Assembly: GCA_019096195.1 (NCBI GenBank)
Contig: JAGTXK010000005.1
Span: forward strand, 248,001 to 312,000
Direction of reading: 5' to 3'
Source of the DNA: Boletus sp. NGJ
Taxonomy: Eukaryota > Basidiomycota > Agaricomycetes > Boletales > Boletaceae
Length of the DNA stretch: 64,000 nucleotides
The first letter of the stretch is position 1; each line of letters begins with the position of its first letter. A program made the translations under genes and the position numbers. Positions 1 to 13,000 of the stretch are shown here, piece after piece. The notes below the pieces were generated by a model, which was given only the letters and a program-made list of their open reading frames with translations, was not told the DNA's origin and ran no database searches.

Positions 1-1139
1 GCAACGGCATACGCGGGGTGATCGGCGACGGCGGCATAGACACCGCAGGCGAAAACACGCCCTCCCCCGCCAACCGTAACCCCGCCTCGGCCGCAAAATA
101 ACACGCGCCCGACGTTTGTGTCTGGATTTGGCTTTGGCTGTCCGTCGGCCGAGTGTGTGCGTGTGCGGCGACAGTCTCGGACACATGGCCGTGCCCATCG
201 CCATCGCCATCACCATCTCTCTCCGTCCGTCTCTCTACCGAGTCCTCCTCGGACACGAACCCCTCCAAAGCACGCACCGATCCAACGCCAACGCCATGCG
301 ACCCAGGTGAAGCCGAGGACGCCGTGGTAGAGGTAGAAGCATCGGACGACAAAGGACAAGCACACGTCGTCGTCGTCGTCGTCGTCACACCCCCAACGCT
401 AGCACCGATCTGGTCTCGCGCGTCACTCGAGTCGCTCGTAGATGCCTTGACGTCGTCGACGATTCCGAGCGTGCGTGCGATCACGTACGAGGTCACGTCC
501 TATGTTATTTTTTTTATAGTTTGATTGGGGGAGTGACGGTTTGAGGGTGATGATGAGCGCATGTGTACACGCGTCGATAAACCAGGGGAAAGAGAGGGGA
601 AAAAAAAGGGAGGCGCGTCAGTAAACAGCAGGGGGGCGGGGAAAAACGATGACATAACAGGCGGAGATATCAAGGTCAAGACAAACTCTGCTGCAAGGTT
701 TGCAAGGCAGAATTTCAGCAACGTTCGGAAGGACGCGCCGAAACAAATAAAACAAAACAGGAAACATATAAAACTTTGTTTTTACAAAAAAAGAAATAAA
801 GAGCAAAGAGGCGAGCTCTATCCCCAAAAATATATATTTACTCAATTACGAAATGAAGGGGGGAATGATGAGAGGGAGGGGACGTACGAGAAGCGTCAAG
901 AGGACGACAGGGAGGACGAGTATGACCGCCAAGATCCGAAATGTTGATGCGAGGCGGCCGATCCATGACTTGGGTTGATAGTACCACAAGTATGTCACGT
1001 ACGCATCCCAAAGACGACGGGGGAACGTCGACGCGATGTGCCACCCTACCAAAAACGCGGAGGACGAGGACGAGGACGGCGATTGAGAAGACAATGCATC
1101 CAAGGACGGGGAAGGTGACGACGTCCATGCGTTCATCAT
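1..1139 (-). CDS. Conserved membrane-anchored basidiomycete protein, 3' end beyond the window
   Basis: Exon 1 is 1139-888 (84 codons). Exon 2 is 499 down to position 1 and runs off the window, so the C-terminus is missing. The intron (500-887, 388 nt) has a good GTACGT donor and a CATAG acceptor and keeps phase 0. The start is the ATG pair at 1139. Residues 1-27 are Ser/Pro-rich. Residues 30-84 hold an aromatic stretch (YLWYYQPKSW) followed by a strongly hydrophobic segment (about residues 67-84) that looks like a membrane anchor, and exon 2 continues with DVTSYVIARTLG. The rest is low complexity: a Thr7 run encoded by a GTC repeat, an Asp-Gly repeat, and Ser/Thr/Gln-rich sequence. I know this arrangement only as a conserved fungal protein of unknown function. 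The intron is much longer than others in the window, so a missed small exon is possible. Confidence 0.55.
365..386 (+). repeat. CGT trinucleotide repeat
   Basis: About seven CGT/GTC units in tandem. On the minus strand it lies within exon 2 of the gene at the left edge and encodes a run of threonines, so its length can vary without shifting the frame. Confidence 0.8.
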
Positions 1140-1837
1140 GGCATTAAACGGCGGATGACAATGTGACTCTTCGCAGCGATTCGGGTGATTCAGATTTGAG
1201 GGATCTTGATGCCGTCCGTACCTGCTCGCGCCCCTCGCCTCTAGGAGGAGAGACTGTTGTCACTCGTCGATTACGACAAGGCGCAGTGGAGAAAGGTCGG
1301 ACACAGAACACAGGGCGTAAAGAGCAACGGCAGCCGTAAGTTGTTCAAAGATTCTGAATGGAAGCAAGAGTGGATCCCGTGACGGAGGTGTTTTTTCTTC
1401 TGGAAGGCTTTGGCGAGAGTCTAAGCTGGACGGTGAAGGAAAGAGATCAGTGTCAGATTGATAAAATCACGGAGCCGGCGCACGTCTGGCTGTCAGCAAG
1501 TTGAGACAGGGTCTGATGCGGCACTGGAGCACGTGCCAACCATTTTGAACGCAAAGCTAACTCAAATTCGCCAAGTAAAATCTCTATAATGCATTTGTAT
1601 TTTGTATCAGATAGCGCACAATAGTACAGAGATGGAGAGAGGCTACATATGTCTTCCAACGAGCGTTAGGGGAAGTCCATTGGCGTACAAGTAACTACCA
1701 GAGATCCTGAGTTGAACAGTGACAAACGAAACGGGAAAAATTACGACACAATGAGAACATGCACAGACAAGCAGGCCGTGCTGCCGATAGCGTTAGCAAA
1801 GAAACGGAGACGTGCTGACAAAACGACGAGAAGCAAG
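1140..1837. other. Intergenic: promoter of the left-edge gene and 3' flank of the CSL gene
   Basis: No open frame here has coding character on either strand. Both flanking genes are on the minus strand, so this 0.7 kb holds the promoter and 5' UTR of the left-edge gene and the 3' end of the CSL transcript. It contains one CACGTG hexamer near 1530. Confidence 0.5.
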
Positions 1838-4800
1838 CTAGGGGAACATTGTGTTAGAGGGGAATACGACGCCGTCTGGGCGGATCATGATCATGGGTCG
1901 ACGTTTCGTAACCTGGTTTTCCGGCGGCAGACACCCAAGGACCTCTGTGCACCTCACCTCTACATACGGCGAGGGCTCAGACCCAAAGAAGATATGAATG
2001 GGTTCCGCCTTGTTGAAATTTTCACCATATATCGTCAGCATCTTGCTGACGTGAGGATTCGGCTTCGCCAAGACACCACGGGACTGCTGACAGTTTGTCT
2101 TGGGTGCTTCCGCAGCACGGTCAGGAGGGAGGTATTTTACAACAGCAGGGAATGGTGTGACCGGCTTCGAAGGTATGGGGAATGACCCGATTTGCGGTGC
2201 GTTCTGGTTGTCAAATAAAACAGGCGGCACGTAAAAGTTGTACCGCACTTGGTCTGAAAGCATCCTTGTCAGAATGGAAGAAAAAGAATGATAAAACCCG
2301 GAGTATTACCTGTGCCAACAATCGTCCAGACGCTTGTTTCACCAATATCAACTTGCCACAGCGCCCCAGATGATGCACCGGAATCACTCGAGGAACCCCG
2401 GCGACCCGAGGACGCCGAGCCCGCTGATGTAGGACGTCTCCGACCCTTCGGACCAGGATTCTTGGTAATGCCACCGGCGCTCGACGTAGAGCGCTTACCC
2501 TTCTTGACACGGCCGCCGTCGTTGGAGAAATCATTGGACGACGATGGTGAGGCGGGTTCGCTGTTAGCCGTCCCATTGGCCTGGCCAAAGTAGTCGGGAC
2601 CGTTCGACATTGACGCCGGCGTCGAGACAACGGGAGAACCCGGAAGAATCGGTGATGTCGAGCCAAGGCTCTGGGGAATGTTCCACTGCCGACCTTCAAT
2701 TGGTCGATAGGTATTCACTTTCTCACCCATACAGGACAAGAAAGCGCCTGTTTGGCCGGGTGTGCCGGGCTCTGGCATTCCCTTGGTGGAGTCGAACACC
2801 TCAAAGGCAATCTTGTGGAGCTGGGACACAGGGTCGCCGCAAACTTCACCAGGGGAACAGTAGTGGTCTGCCACGCCTTTGGCGCCCTCCTGAAGGCCCC
2901 CACCAACAACAGTTGTTTGGTGGTCCACTTTACGGATGATGAGGACGGGTGAGACGACGCCAGAGACGAGGCACTGCAGCACTACTGTCTGGTTGTAGTA
3001 GATCGGGATCTGCGAGCCGTTATTTGTAAAAGGAATTGCATTTGGGGGAGGTGACGGGTAGTCAGGTTGAGGTGGCGGTGGCGGCGGGGCGTCGATACCA
3101 CCAGAAGGTTTGTTCACGTCAACGATGTACATAACGAACGGATCCCAGCTCGCAGTGCGGGCGATGAAAGACGGCGTACTCGACCTCGTACGGTTGTCAA
3201 TGCCCATAAGCGGTGCGCCATCGGAACCCTTAAAAGACGATCCGGAGCCGGAAACACAAAGGTATTTCGTGGACACCGTCTGGGAGCGCAAGCGGTGGAA
3301 GAGTGAAATGGTAGACCCGTGATTGATGCACACTGCGGATAACCAATTCATATCAACCAAACGGGACAAGTGAATTATATTTAACGTACGTTCGAGGTTC
3401 TTTGCGCTTTGCCTCTTTTTGCTTGGCTTGCTGATAACCTTGATGGGACGGGAAGGGAAAGTTCCGATGACACGCTCAGGCTCATCGTCGGATGAAGGTG
3501 CTGTAATCTTGACGAGGGCCTCAACCTTCTTCTTCTTCTCATCCACGTCTGAGATAAACAGTTGCTTGCCCACGCAGCGACCGATGTAAGTTGTACCCGT
3601 CGGGGCATCGTTTACGTCAAAAATCTTTCCAGACGCAGAAGTCCATTCAATCGTGCCCTCTTGAGGTACAGGTTCGCCGGAAATGCAAACGGTGACACGT
3701 GGGGGACAAAGCTTTGGTTCCTCCCCACGACGAACGACGTCTGTCCACCACGAGTTGCCGATCATTATCGCTGTTGGTGGGGGACAAAGGAAGCGCTTCT
3801 CGGTACCGTACGATTTTTGGGCGACCTTGGAGGACATGACAATGACGGTCCTTTCGCCAAAGGCAAGACGGTTTGGGGTGCGCACGTACTGGTCCAAGTA
3901 AGGGCTATCGAGGATAAACCTTAGTATGGGAAATTTCAAATTAATAGAATGTGACGGGTCTCACCGGATAAAGGTCTGCAAGTCATTCGACGAAACCATT
4001 CCTGGGCCATGGCGAAAACCAGGGAAGCCACCCATGCTGGGCATCAAGGACAAGTCTGCATGGGGGTTTGGACCCAAGTACTGGACATCTTCGTACGCTG
4101 GCATGCCTGAGTCGGGGCGGAAACAATGGGTGGCCTGTGGGGCGACGCCCGTTCGAAACATGTCGGGACTATGGCCCAAGTGGGACGGGAGAGAAGTGGG
4201 AGGGAGTGGGCTGTGCGAGAAATGGGAGTCGGGCTGGAAGCGACCCATGCGATCCGAGAACGGCTGGAGGGCGGATGGCGGGTAACCGGTACCATTGCTC
4301 ATACCATAATCATCTGCAAAATCAGAGTGATAGCCAGTGTTGGAGATCCGACGCTCAGGGAGAAGGTCAGAGTAATGGCTGTCGGAAAACGCCTTTTGAT
4401 GGCCGTTGAGGGGGAACACAGGAGAATGCTGTATGCCGGACATGGGATCGCTTGGGGTGAGTGGGGAGACCTTGCCCGAGCTGCCACTGTAGGATGAAGG
4501 AACGCTGCTCATCATGTCGTACGAGCTGCCGTTGGAGTGTGCAAAGGCAGGCATGGAGTCTGAGAAGGAGGTGCGGGAGTAAGCGGGGTCTTGTGCGATG
4601 GTGTAGGATGGTCCTATGGAGGAGGACGAGGAAGAGTTGGCGCGATAGCGAGTGGAGGAGAACGGGGTTGGGTTGTTGTTGAATATATCGTAGGGGGGGT
4701 GGTCGGGAACGTCAATGGGTTCTGCGTGATCGAAATTTTGAGGGGTGATCGACTGGGAGAGATGATGGTGCGAAGGGGAAGCGGCGTCGACGGAGTGTAG

Positions 4801-4878
4801 AGAAGAGAAGGACTGATCGAGATCCGCGGGGTAGAGAGAATGGGAGGGCTGGTGTGCGGTTGCAGCCCCGAAATCCAT
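1838..4878 (-). CDS. CSL (CBF1/Su(H)/Lag-1) family transcription factor
   Basis: Four exons: 4878-3965, 3904-3390, 3332-2310 and 2253-1838, giving 955 aa in frame with introns of 56-60 nt. The start ATG at 4878 follows a proline run. An upstream in-frame ATG at 5097 is possible but would add low-complexity sequence. The first ~300 residues are Ser/Pro/His-rich. The Rel-like N-terminal DNA-binding domain begins near residue 305 and carries the CSL signature KVAQKSYGTEKRFLCPPP. The beta-trefoil domain follows, with ISKPSKKRQS and FHRLRSQTVSTKYL, and is interrupted by a proline-rich insert (PPPPPPQPDYPSPPP). The C-terminal IPT/TIG fold includes MLTIYGENFNKAEP. Family knowledge: CSL proteins bind GTGRGAA-type sites. 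Fungi lack Notch, and in fission yeast Cbf11/Cbf12 act in adhesion, lipid metabolism and the cell cycle. The long N-terminal tail and Pro insert resemble the fungal subfamilies. The target genes cannot be read from this sequence. Confidence 0.93.
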
Positions 4879-7800
4879 TGGAAAGTAGGGAATGGGAGGA
4901 GGAGGAGGAGGAGGAGATGGTGGTGGTAGCGGACAAAGACGAAACTTGAAGTTGTTTGGGTGGATGGGCGATGTCGAGCAAATGGGTGATCGGGCGTCGG
5001 AAGTTGCCGCTGTCACATCACGGAGCGACCATATTGAGCGATCAGGTCGACCGAAGGGAAATGAACGGATCCGTACCAGTTCAGTTGTCTCTGGCACAAT
5101 TAGTATTGCCCCGTTCCTAACCCCATCATTACGATCAGCATGCGGTCGTTTCAGCCACGAGCCACTGACCGTCTTCCAACACAGCGAACACGACCGGTAC
5201 CACGAGGACCTCTATGAAATTTCACCAAATAAGGCCTCGTTCCTGTCTGTAGCAGCTGCGTGCCGTTATGATGCTTGCTTGCTGCTCCGTGGATGGCAGG
5301 CAGACGGTTGCGACGAACGGAGGGGGGTATGCGCGAAAATGGGGAGACACCATATTGTTCCCCAGCTCCCCCTCTTTTATATATCTGGGGATTTGCACAG
5401 AACTCTAATTGCGTCTGGGCAACCGTAAGACTCAGATCGCGAACACCGCGGCAGGCGCTGATTTCATGAAAAATAAAAAAGGCCCCGTTTCCTGCTATCA
5501 AATCCACCCTTACTCGTGTCTCGGCAAGCTCGCAAAGATCTACCGCGAGTCCGTATTTGCGATCTCTCTCCTGCCTTTCCCGTCATGGCCTTTTTTTTTT
5601 TCTTAGCCTATCGGTGCTCGGTATATTTCTAGGCGAACCGCACCGTATTCTGGTTCTCTTCTTCCGATTGGCCTCTATCAGCCTACCTTGTGGCATTGAC
5701 TTTGCACGGTCGCACACACGGCGGAATTAATTGCGTTTTCAGCATGCATCTCCCCCTTTAGATCTTTGCTATTTTCGACATATTCGGGCTTTTCCGTCAA
5801 TGAGGTACGTTGTCTGGTTCGATCCCGTTCCTTCTGGGCTACCGTCTGATAGACGCCTTGCCATCTCTTCCTCCCAGTTCGTACAAATGGGCAATAGTTT
5901 TAGCGGATCTCGCACTGCCCGCCCACTCATCGTTCACCCGAGAGCAACGTATAACCGCCCCCCTCTCTTGCCTGCCCTCCGCGCGGTTCACAACGCTATC
6001 AACAACTTCTTCATATACGTGACCCTTGGAATGTGGTACAGCTTCTCGTGCCGTGCTGGTGACAACACCCCCCTACTCACATCTTTTATGGGATAATCTT
6101 ACATAGACATCCTGGCGGACGCTCGGATGCACCCGATCATAACCTCCTAACGGCATCTGTACTTATGCCATATGGTTCCTCTCTCTCCGCCACCGGGTTC
6201 CGTCCCGCTTGTCGTGATCGCGCGGACTTTGACTAGTGACTGATCTGATCACTAAGGCCCCTGCCGGCCCCCACTCATTCTTTTTTTTCATTTGCTCGGT
6301 TGCAAAGAGTAACCAGACTATCTATTCCCCGATGATGGTATCTGGCTGCCAAGCGACCCAATAACATCCAGCAAGAAGTCGATCCCGTTTGGAAGGTGTT
6401 AGCTTATTATCTTTTTCCCTTGGGGAGATTTCAAGTTTAATTGCGAAATGATGCCGCGATGCGTGTGGATTCACACCGCACTTTTTTTCTTTCTTTTTTT
6501 TCTTTCTTTTTTTTCTTTTTCCCTTTTCCCGCCTTCTCCAGATGAGGTTGACACATGCCCCTGGGGTGAGGTCGCAGGATCGTTATGCGCTGTTAACACG
6601 AGTTTATCTCAGATGCCGACCGGTGAGAGAGAACTGGTTTACAATTGGATTCTTTGCCTGTGCGTCGATCGAGTGTGCGATTTAATATCGGAGAGTTGCC
6701 TGTGATGTAGCTAACCCTCAATCGCTTGACATTTACTTCCGTGGGGGCAGTCATGCCTCGCACCTCGTACGTACTCGTGTCCCGCCAGGGGGGTCTTAAT
6801 CCCAATGTCACGGAAGCCGATCGGGATTTTGTCTAAGGACAACGGAGGGATCACGCAGATACCATAACAAAATATTAATGCTGTGTGCATGTTTGTAAGT
6901 CGCTGAACACTCGACGGGGTGCAATAGCAATATTATTAGCAACTGAGCATCCCATTAAAGACAGCAGTGAGCTCGTGCTCCATCGAGAGTAACTACAGAC
7001 GATAGGATCAATAAGCATGGCGGCGGGTCTGCTGGTCATGTAGCCTTTGGTGCTCAAGGATGATGGCGGTCAAGACGCCGGATTGTGGCTACGGTATCCT
7101 TTACGTTTCCGGTGAAAAAAATCGACTATCGGGCGAATGCGAGCGTACCCTGATGAGCACCGCCTCCTCCTTTGACGGGAAATTGCATCACGACGGCAAG
7201 GGACCTGTCAGGAACACACGATTGAGGGTCGCCTCGGAGCCCGCGCAAAGAAGCAACGAATCGTGAGCGGTACGCAATCCCTCAGAGTTGAAAAATGACG
7301 ACAAAGATGAGGTGATTTCATGACAGGATCGGGTAGCGCAGGTCGACTGACATGGGCGTGGTACCTACGTAGAGTTGGAAGTCAGCTGGGGGTGATCAAC
7401 GGCATGTTGGCGCAAGAGCGCACCGAGTCAAGCCTAGAGGGATCCGCGTTTGGATAGGGCCTATGTCATGCCGGGTATCTGAGTTGATCAGACGGGGGCC
7501 GACGGTAGTGAGGTGATCATACTCGATAGGCATAGTCACCAGGAGATCGAAGCGCGCCAGACGGGTGAGGCCGGTGGAGCAGCTCATGATATCCAAATCA
7601 GTCCGATTGTTGTTGATTCAGGCGACAGTGATGATCATCTCCAGCCACGAAGGTCTAATAACGATTAGTGCGGAGGATTCGAGAATCCGCAGTACGGGCT
7701 GGCTGCAAACATGCAGAAATGGTGTGTCGACAACGTAGATGCTTACGACGGAAAGTTTGATCAAAGGGATGACTGGGTTGGTCAGCAGACGCGGCGTGAG

Positions 7801-8403
7801 AGGACACCCTAAGCGAGGGATGCATCGAGAAGACCCACCTGGAGAGGAGGACGACAAGGCCATCAAAGAGCCAGAGGGCCACAAAGGCGATGAAAAGTTT
7901 CATTGATGGGCGCCATTGTAATATGAATCTCTGCAATATTGCGGTGTCAGAGATGCGATTGGCAAATGAGTTGTCCTGTTTGCGTCGGCGGTGACAACTT
8001 GAAACTTGAAACCTGAGATGTCTGGTCAACACGAGCGACAGCCGCGTTGCCTAGGAATTCGATCCAGTATGAGCAATATGGTCGAATGTCAGTTGTTGTG
8101 GAGTTCGGGTTGTGGTCGGTTCGTGGCGGGCGGCAACTGAAAATGGGCGTGACAATCTGCACCGTGGTCGTCAGCGCAGTCGCTTCAGCTTCAGGGCCTG
8201 GCACGGCTCAGCGAGAACCAACTGCACAAACTCACCCGCTCACCGCTCAGCTGTGCAGTCGTGAGTACAGTCAGCGGTGGACCGACTCGATCGTCGACAT
8301 TTCTTGCATTGTACATTCAATTCTATCTCACTGGCCAGCCGCCCAGTCGTTGCTGTGAACCCCCTCAGACTGCTCGTCAAGTTCGAACTGGATTCGGAAC
8401 ACC
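4879..8403. other. Intergenic region, 3.5 kb, between divergent CSL and the 491-aa protein gene
   Basis: The two flanking genes diverge, so both promoters lie here. The short open frames lack splice-connected partners or recognisable motifs, and several stretches are stop-rich. The main structure seen is a pyrimidine-rich tract at 6481-6535. The length would suit a long regulatory region or 5' UTR of a developmental regulator such as CSL, but this is inference. Confidence 0.45.
6481..6535 (+). repeat. Pyrimidine (CT) tract
   Basis: About 55 nt of almost uninterrupted T and C. Such tracts are common in fungal promoters and 5' UTRs. No gene start lies directly downstream. Confidence 0.7.
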
Positions 8404-10060
8404 ATGTCAGCAGCTGCGTATCGTCTGGAGACACCCCGTCCTCGCCCACCCCCACCCCCACTGCGCCCACTTCCCCCCAGGACCTCGGTCAACGGTCATA
8501 GTAACCAGACGCTCCTTTATGACCTTCCTTCCTCGCCTTCCATCATCTCACCACCAAACAGTCCACCTCCCTCCAAACAGTGTCCAATATCGCCATCGTC
8601 ACCCTCTTTCCCTGGCGGCAGAACCAGGGGCCGCAGGGGTGGTCGCCCAGGTCCGACACCCCCCGCCCGTAATCGCTCCTCGACACCGCTGGGCGTGTCC
8701 CAAAGCGACATCGAGAAGTTCACCGACTATTGTCGCTCATGGTACTCTACCTATCTCACGTCTTTTTTTCCCCGGTAGCATCTGTTCATGACGTTCGATA
8801 GGTACTTTGACCAGGACGAAGCCGCCGGTCATGCCATGACACAAATTCTGAACAACGTAGCGCCGTCTCAGCGTGCGCTTTACTCGCGCCTTCAAGCGTC
8901 TGTTCGTTCTGCTTTCCACGCGAGTGTCAACGCACGACGACATGCGGAGTTTCAGGCACATATCTGCGCTACGCAGCCGGGTGGTTCGTTGATGCCTCAT
9001 TCCCGAGCAGACCCAGGCGGTCCAATGGCGAGAAAGGAGCGTTTCGATCGCTTGGATAGATTCGTACGGACTTGGTGTACCATGGGTATGCCAGGAACGA
9101 AGCCTTTCTTTGAAGCGCTGTGGGCAGTGATGCGGTTACAAGTGCTCCCAGAAAACCTTGGGGGTGCGGGGGGCAACAAAATGCAATGGGAGCTTGATGA
9201 TGCTGTGTTCAAGGAGGCAGCGTATGTCACCCCACCTTCTATCTGGCCCTGCATCTCTGACCTAATTTTTTTCGTTCTCTCTCTCACGCAGTGGAAAAGA
9301 TTTCATGCTCGAAGCCATTGACGTCCTTAAAGGGGTGAGTTCCACTTTTGCATGAGTATATACTTTGATACCTACCGCTCTTTAGGTGCTTGCCTTTGAT
9401 GAGGTCCCTTCCTCGGGTGCAAGGGGTGGCAGCTGTGTTTCCCACCCGCCATCGTCCTCACTTTTGAACAGCAAATTAAATCCATTGTCTAGTTCCGGTG
9501 CCTCTCGTCCCCCAAGGCCATCACCCATTTCCATGGTTACTCACAGTAAACGTGCGCGAGCACCAAGTGACCCATTCTTAGATATGCCCACCCTCTCACA
9601 CTCTCTCCCATCTGCGTCTTCGCATTCCTCCGATGTCACAGTATCTCCTCTACCCTCCACAGCAGAAGACGTGGAAGAAGATGGCATCCCTATCACCACG
9701 CGCGATCACGATGCGGGAGCGGAACAGCAACTGGTTCCTCTCCGCTCAGAGATCCCAGCTGAGGAGGCAGATGACATGTATTTACGCATCTGGACAACGC
9801 CGGATTTACCGAACCCAGAGTATCTGTCGTTGCTAACTATTTTCCCTTCGTTCATCACTCGAGGATCGTTACCTCGTTTTCCCGTCTCATCGCATCCCCG
9901 GGCAACTGATATTGAAGAGGGCGAGGAAGAACGAGGGGAAGACAAGGAAATTCGCTTTGGCACGGGTTCGATGTGGGTGAGCGCCAAGCAACGGAGTGAC
10001 GGGTACAAAGGTGGATGGTGGACGCGGTTCGTCTTATGGTGGCGAAGACTATTTTGTTAG
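8404..10060 (+). CDS. Conserved protein of unknown function, 491 aa
   Basis: Four exons: 8404-8741, 8802-9221, 9292-9334 and 9386-10060. The introns (60, 70 and 51 nt) are GT-AG and the whole reads in frame. Residues 1-100 are Pro/Ser-rich with a basic Arg-Gly patch (GGRTRGRRGGRPG, about residues 71-83). A compact region of about 150 residues follows, starting SQSDIEKFTDYCRSWYFDQD, predicted largely helical and probably the conserved core (LDRFVRTWCTMGMPGTKPFF). The C-terminal half is Ser-rich then acidic, and the protein ends in an aromatic/basic tail (GGWWTRFVLWWRRLFC) that could bind a membrane or a partner. I recognise no catalytic motif or named domain. Frame continuity through four exons makes it a real gene. 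Its function is unknown. Confidence 0.75.
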
Positions 10061-13000
10061 GATACCCCCTCGTCTCCCCTACCTTGTGGAAAGGAATGGA
10101 TCAACAGACATGCTGAACATATGTAACACTCTTTTGTCTATCGCATGCACTTTTGATTGGCACGTTCATTCAAATACCTCTTTCGTAGACGGTCGTTGTT
10201 TGATTTGGACATGGCATACAGAGATCTACATATCATTCCGTTCAGACATTTTCATTCGACTTTCTTGTATTTTGTACTGGCACATGCCGTAGAATAACGG
10301 TTGTACCGTGATAACAGTGACGATGGTGGCACCGACCGGAACCGCTTCATCTCCAGAATGACGGCAACCGGGACCGCCAGTTTTTTTCCCTTGAGAACTC
10401 CGGACCCCGGTTACACATCCGATTCCATAGAAGACAAAACGAAAAAAAGAAAAGAAAAGTGGCCAACTGTCACAGTTGTGCGATCACAACACGGACGTTT
10501 GCGATGCAGCCGGCTGCTGTTGCACATTGTTCTGATCTTCCATGTAGAATATAATGAACCCGTGTTTCCCTCACCAGGTTCGTCCGGCCCTTGATATTAT
10601 ATTCCCGTCACAATTTTTATTTTCCAATTGTCATCCGCCCAGAAATCCAGTGTCTGGTATGGTCCATTCGATCTTTTGATACCGATAGCCTACGGGACGA
10701 CCGAAAAATGCTGCTCACGACGGTGAACGTTGACCGGCCCGATGTCTTGTGCAGGTATGGAAACCCGAGATAGCAGATAAAATCGCGTTCACTTTGACCC
10801 GCGCGGCCTGCCCATCTGGCACAATTATCACATTTAATAATATTTTCCAGCAAAGAGCCTCAGCGCGAGTCACAATAGTCAGGCTACCCCCGTCGTGTGA
10901 GATTCCGCAACTCGAGGCGGTTGCTTCTACTCGGGGTCTCAATAAGCGAGGGGGGGAGGGGCGCCGCGGTGGGGGCTTGAAGCACGTCTTGTCCTGCCGT
11001 CGGGTGGTCTACGTCAACAGCGTGTTCCTGGCGGCCTTGGGGCGACTTGGACGTCGAGATGGGCATTCTCCACTGCTTCCTCTCTGGTCTCTCTCTTTCT
11101 TGTTCGTCCGGGGATCCGAGGGAACCTTTTGGCGTTCGGGCACCCGTCCGTGTGTGTGTTCGAGACGGATCGCAACCAAGCAACCAATCCATGCCGTGAT
11201 TTAGCCTCGGGGCGTGTGTACATGCGGGGACCCTCACCCGAGGAATAATCACCCCCGATATCCGATTTCGAGCACGCGGCTTAAGGTCGGGGAGAGGTCG
11301 TGGAATCCGTTGAGATAGAGACGACGACACGGGACGTAGATAGCCTTCCAGCCTTGGACCCAACTCTTGGACACCACGATTCGAGTTCCAACGGAACCTC
11401 CTGGAAAGGAAACCCCCGGAAAAAACAATCGAGCCGTCGCGTTGGTGGTGCAAGACGACAGGGAATTGGGACCATATGGCCTTATCTGTTCCTCCCTTGT
11501 GGCCTTATCGCGCAATGGAGTGCCAAGGCGCATGGCGCATGTCCCGATGCACTGGTACAACGTATAAACGACTCCACCGAGACGGCCGGTATCTAAGATG
11601 TATTGATGGCACCACACACTTGTCAGTCTGTTGCAGCCCCGACCGCTGCGCACGCATGGCTCCGTTATCCTCTCCATTCCCGTATGTCACTTCCTTGGGT
11701 TAATTATATTCACCCTCTGGCGTTATACTCGCAGTGCCTCACGCTGGACGTACTCCAACAAACGGCTGCAATCTCTAGAAATAGGTAAATGGTGAGTAAC
11801 TGGAATAGGAATGGGAATAGATTTTTCGTCCAGTGGTGATAGGCAGTTCAAACGTTTGTGGATTGATATCTAGGGACGTCACGCTGGAAGCCCGAAAATC
11901 GGGCAGAAATTCATCGGAGCATGTCAGAACAGGCAGGGACGAAGAGCATGTCAATTGCAAGGTTTACGCCGCGGCACCTTTTTTTTTCTTTTGTGTGCGG
12001 AATTGTTTGACATGTGACTTTTTTTTTATCTTTTAGACATTTCTTCTTTTCCCGTGGTGCGTGCAATGTTTTGGTAGTGTGCGTCGTCGTTCGACGGGTT
12101 GTCAAAATGTTGGCTTGGTGCTCAGTGTTTTCCCTAAAACTGTCAAAGGTTCACATAGTGCAGCCTCTGGCGATCCTCGACGAATCCCACCCATTCGTCC
12201 CGATTCAACCCGCCCACCCGCCCAGGCGCATCGGATCCTACCGGGATCAAGGAAAGGACCCACGATAGAGTCTTCTAAAGCGCCCCTCAACGATGGAGAA
12301 ACGATTCTTCCGCCGACCCACCTCTCCCTTTATTTTCTTTTCCCCCCATTTATGTTTTTCCCATCCCGCCTTTGCGCTTGCCGTGTTCGGGGCTGTGTCT
12401 TACTTCTCTCTTATCAGGTTATAATGGGGGCCGCCACCCCACACGGCGCAGTGTGCGCGAAATAGACCACGCAAACGACCGCAGTCGATTTCAAGGTTTG
12501 GTTTGATGATTGACCCATTGACGACGCGCTTCTGAGTGTGGATCGAGTTGGGGGTTGAGGCGACTAGCAGCCTCCTAGCCCCTCCACTATTCCACTGCTC
12601 CCCCTGTCCTCTTGTTTCGCCCCTACCCCAACTCCTTTTTTTTAGAGGCGTACGCGCGCTCGAATCGTGGTTGGTTTCCATCGTGCGTCGCTCGAGAAAA
12701 GCCTAATTACCATCCCGCACGATCGTCGAACGTCATTTTATTTCCTCCGAGTCGTTCTGACGCACTATCCATTCAAGAAGCCTCCCACCGTCTCTTTTTC
12801 TTTAATCTCGAGGCTCGTGGGCGGAGAATCGATTTATGCAGGCTTTTCGAGGAATAAAGTACCGAGGGGGATTAACGGAATGGGTCGACCCTACCAATTT
12901 TTTCATTTTCGCCGACGCTGGATGGGGATTCCTATTTCTGAAAGTGGACACCCACAGTACAGTATTGGCTTAGGCTCAGCACGATCGATGATCAACGACG

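Noticed and set aside
153-524. Plus-strand open frame of 123 codons at the left edge
   Set aside because: It is the shadow of exon 2 of the minus-strand gene, whose frame reads well and is joined by good splice sites to a membrane-type exon 1.
10884-11453. Open frame of 189 codons on the minus strand
   Set aside because: Arg/Pro-rich sequence with overlapping frames on the other strand, no motif; typical of GC-rich non-coding DNA.
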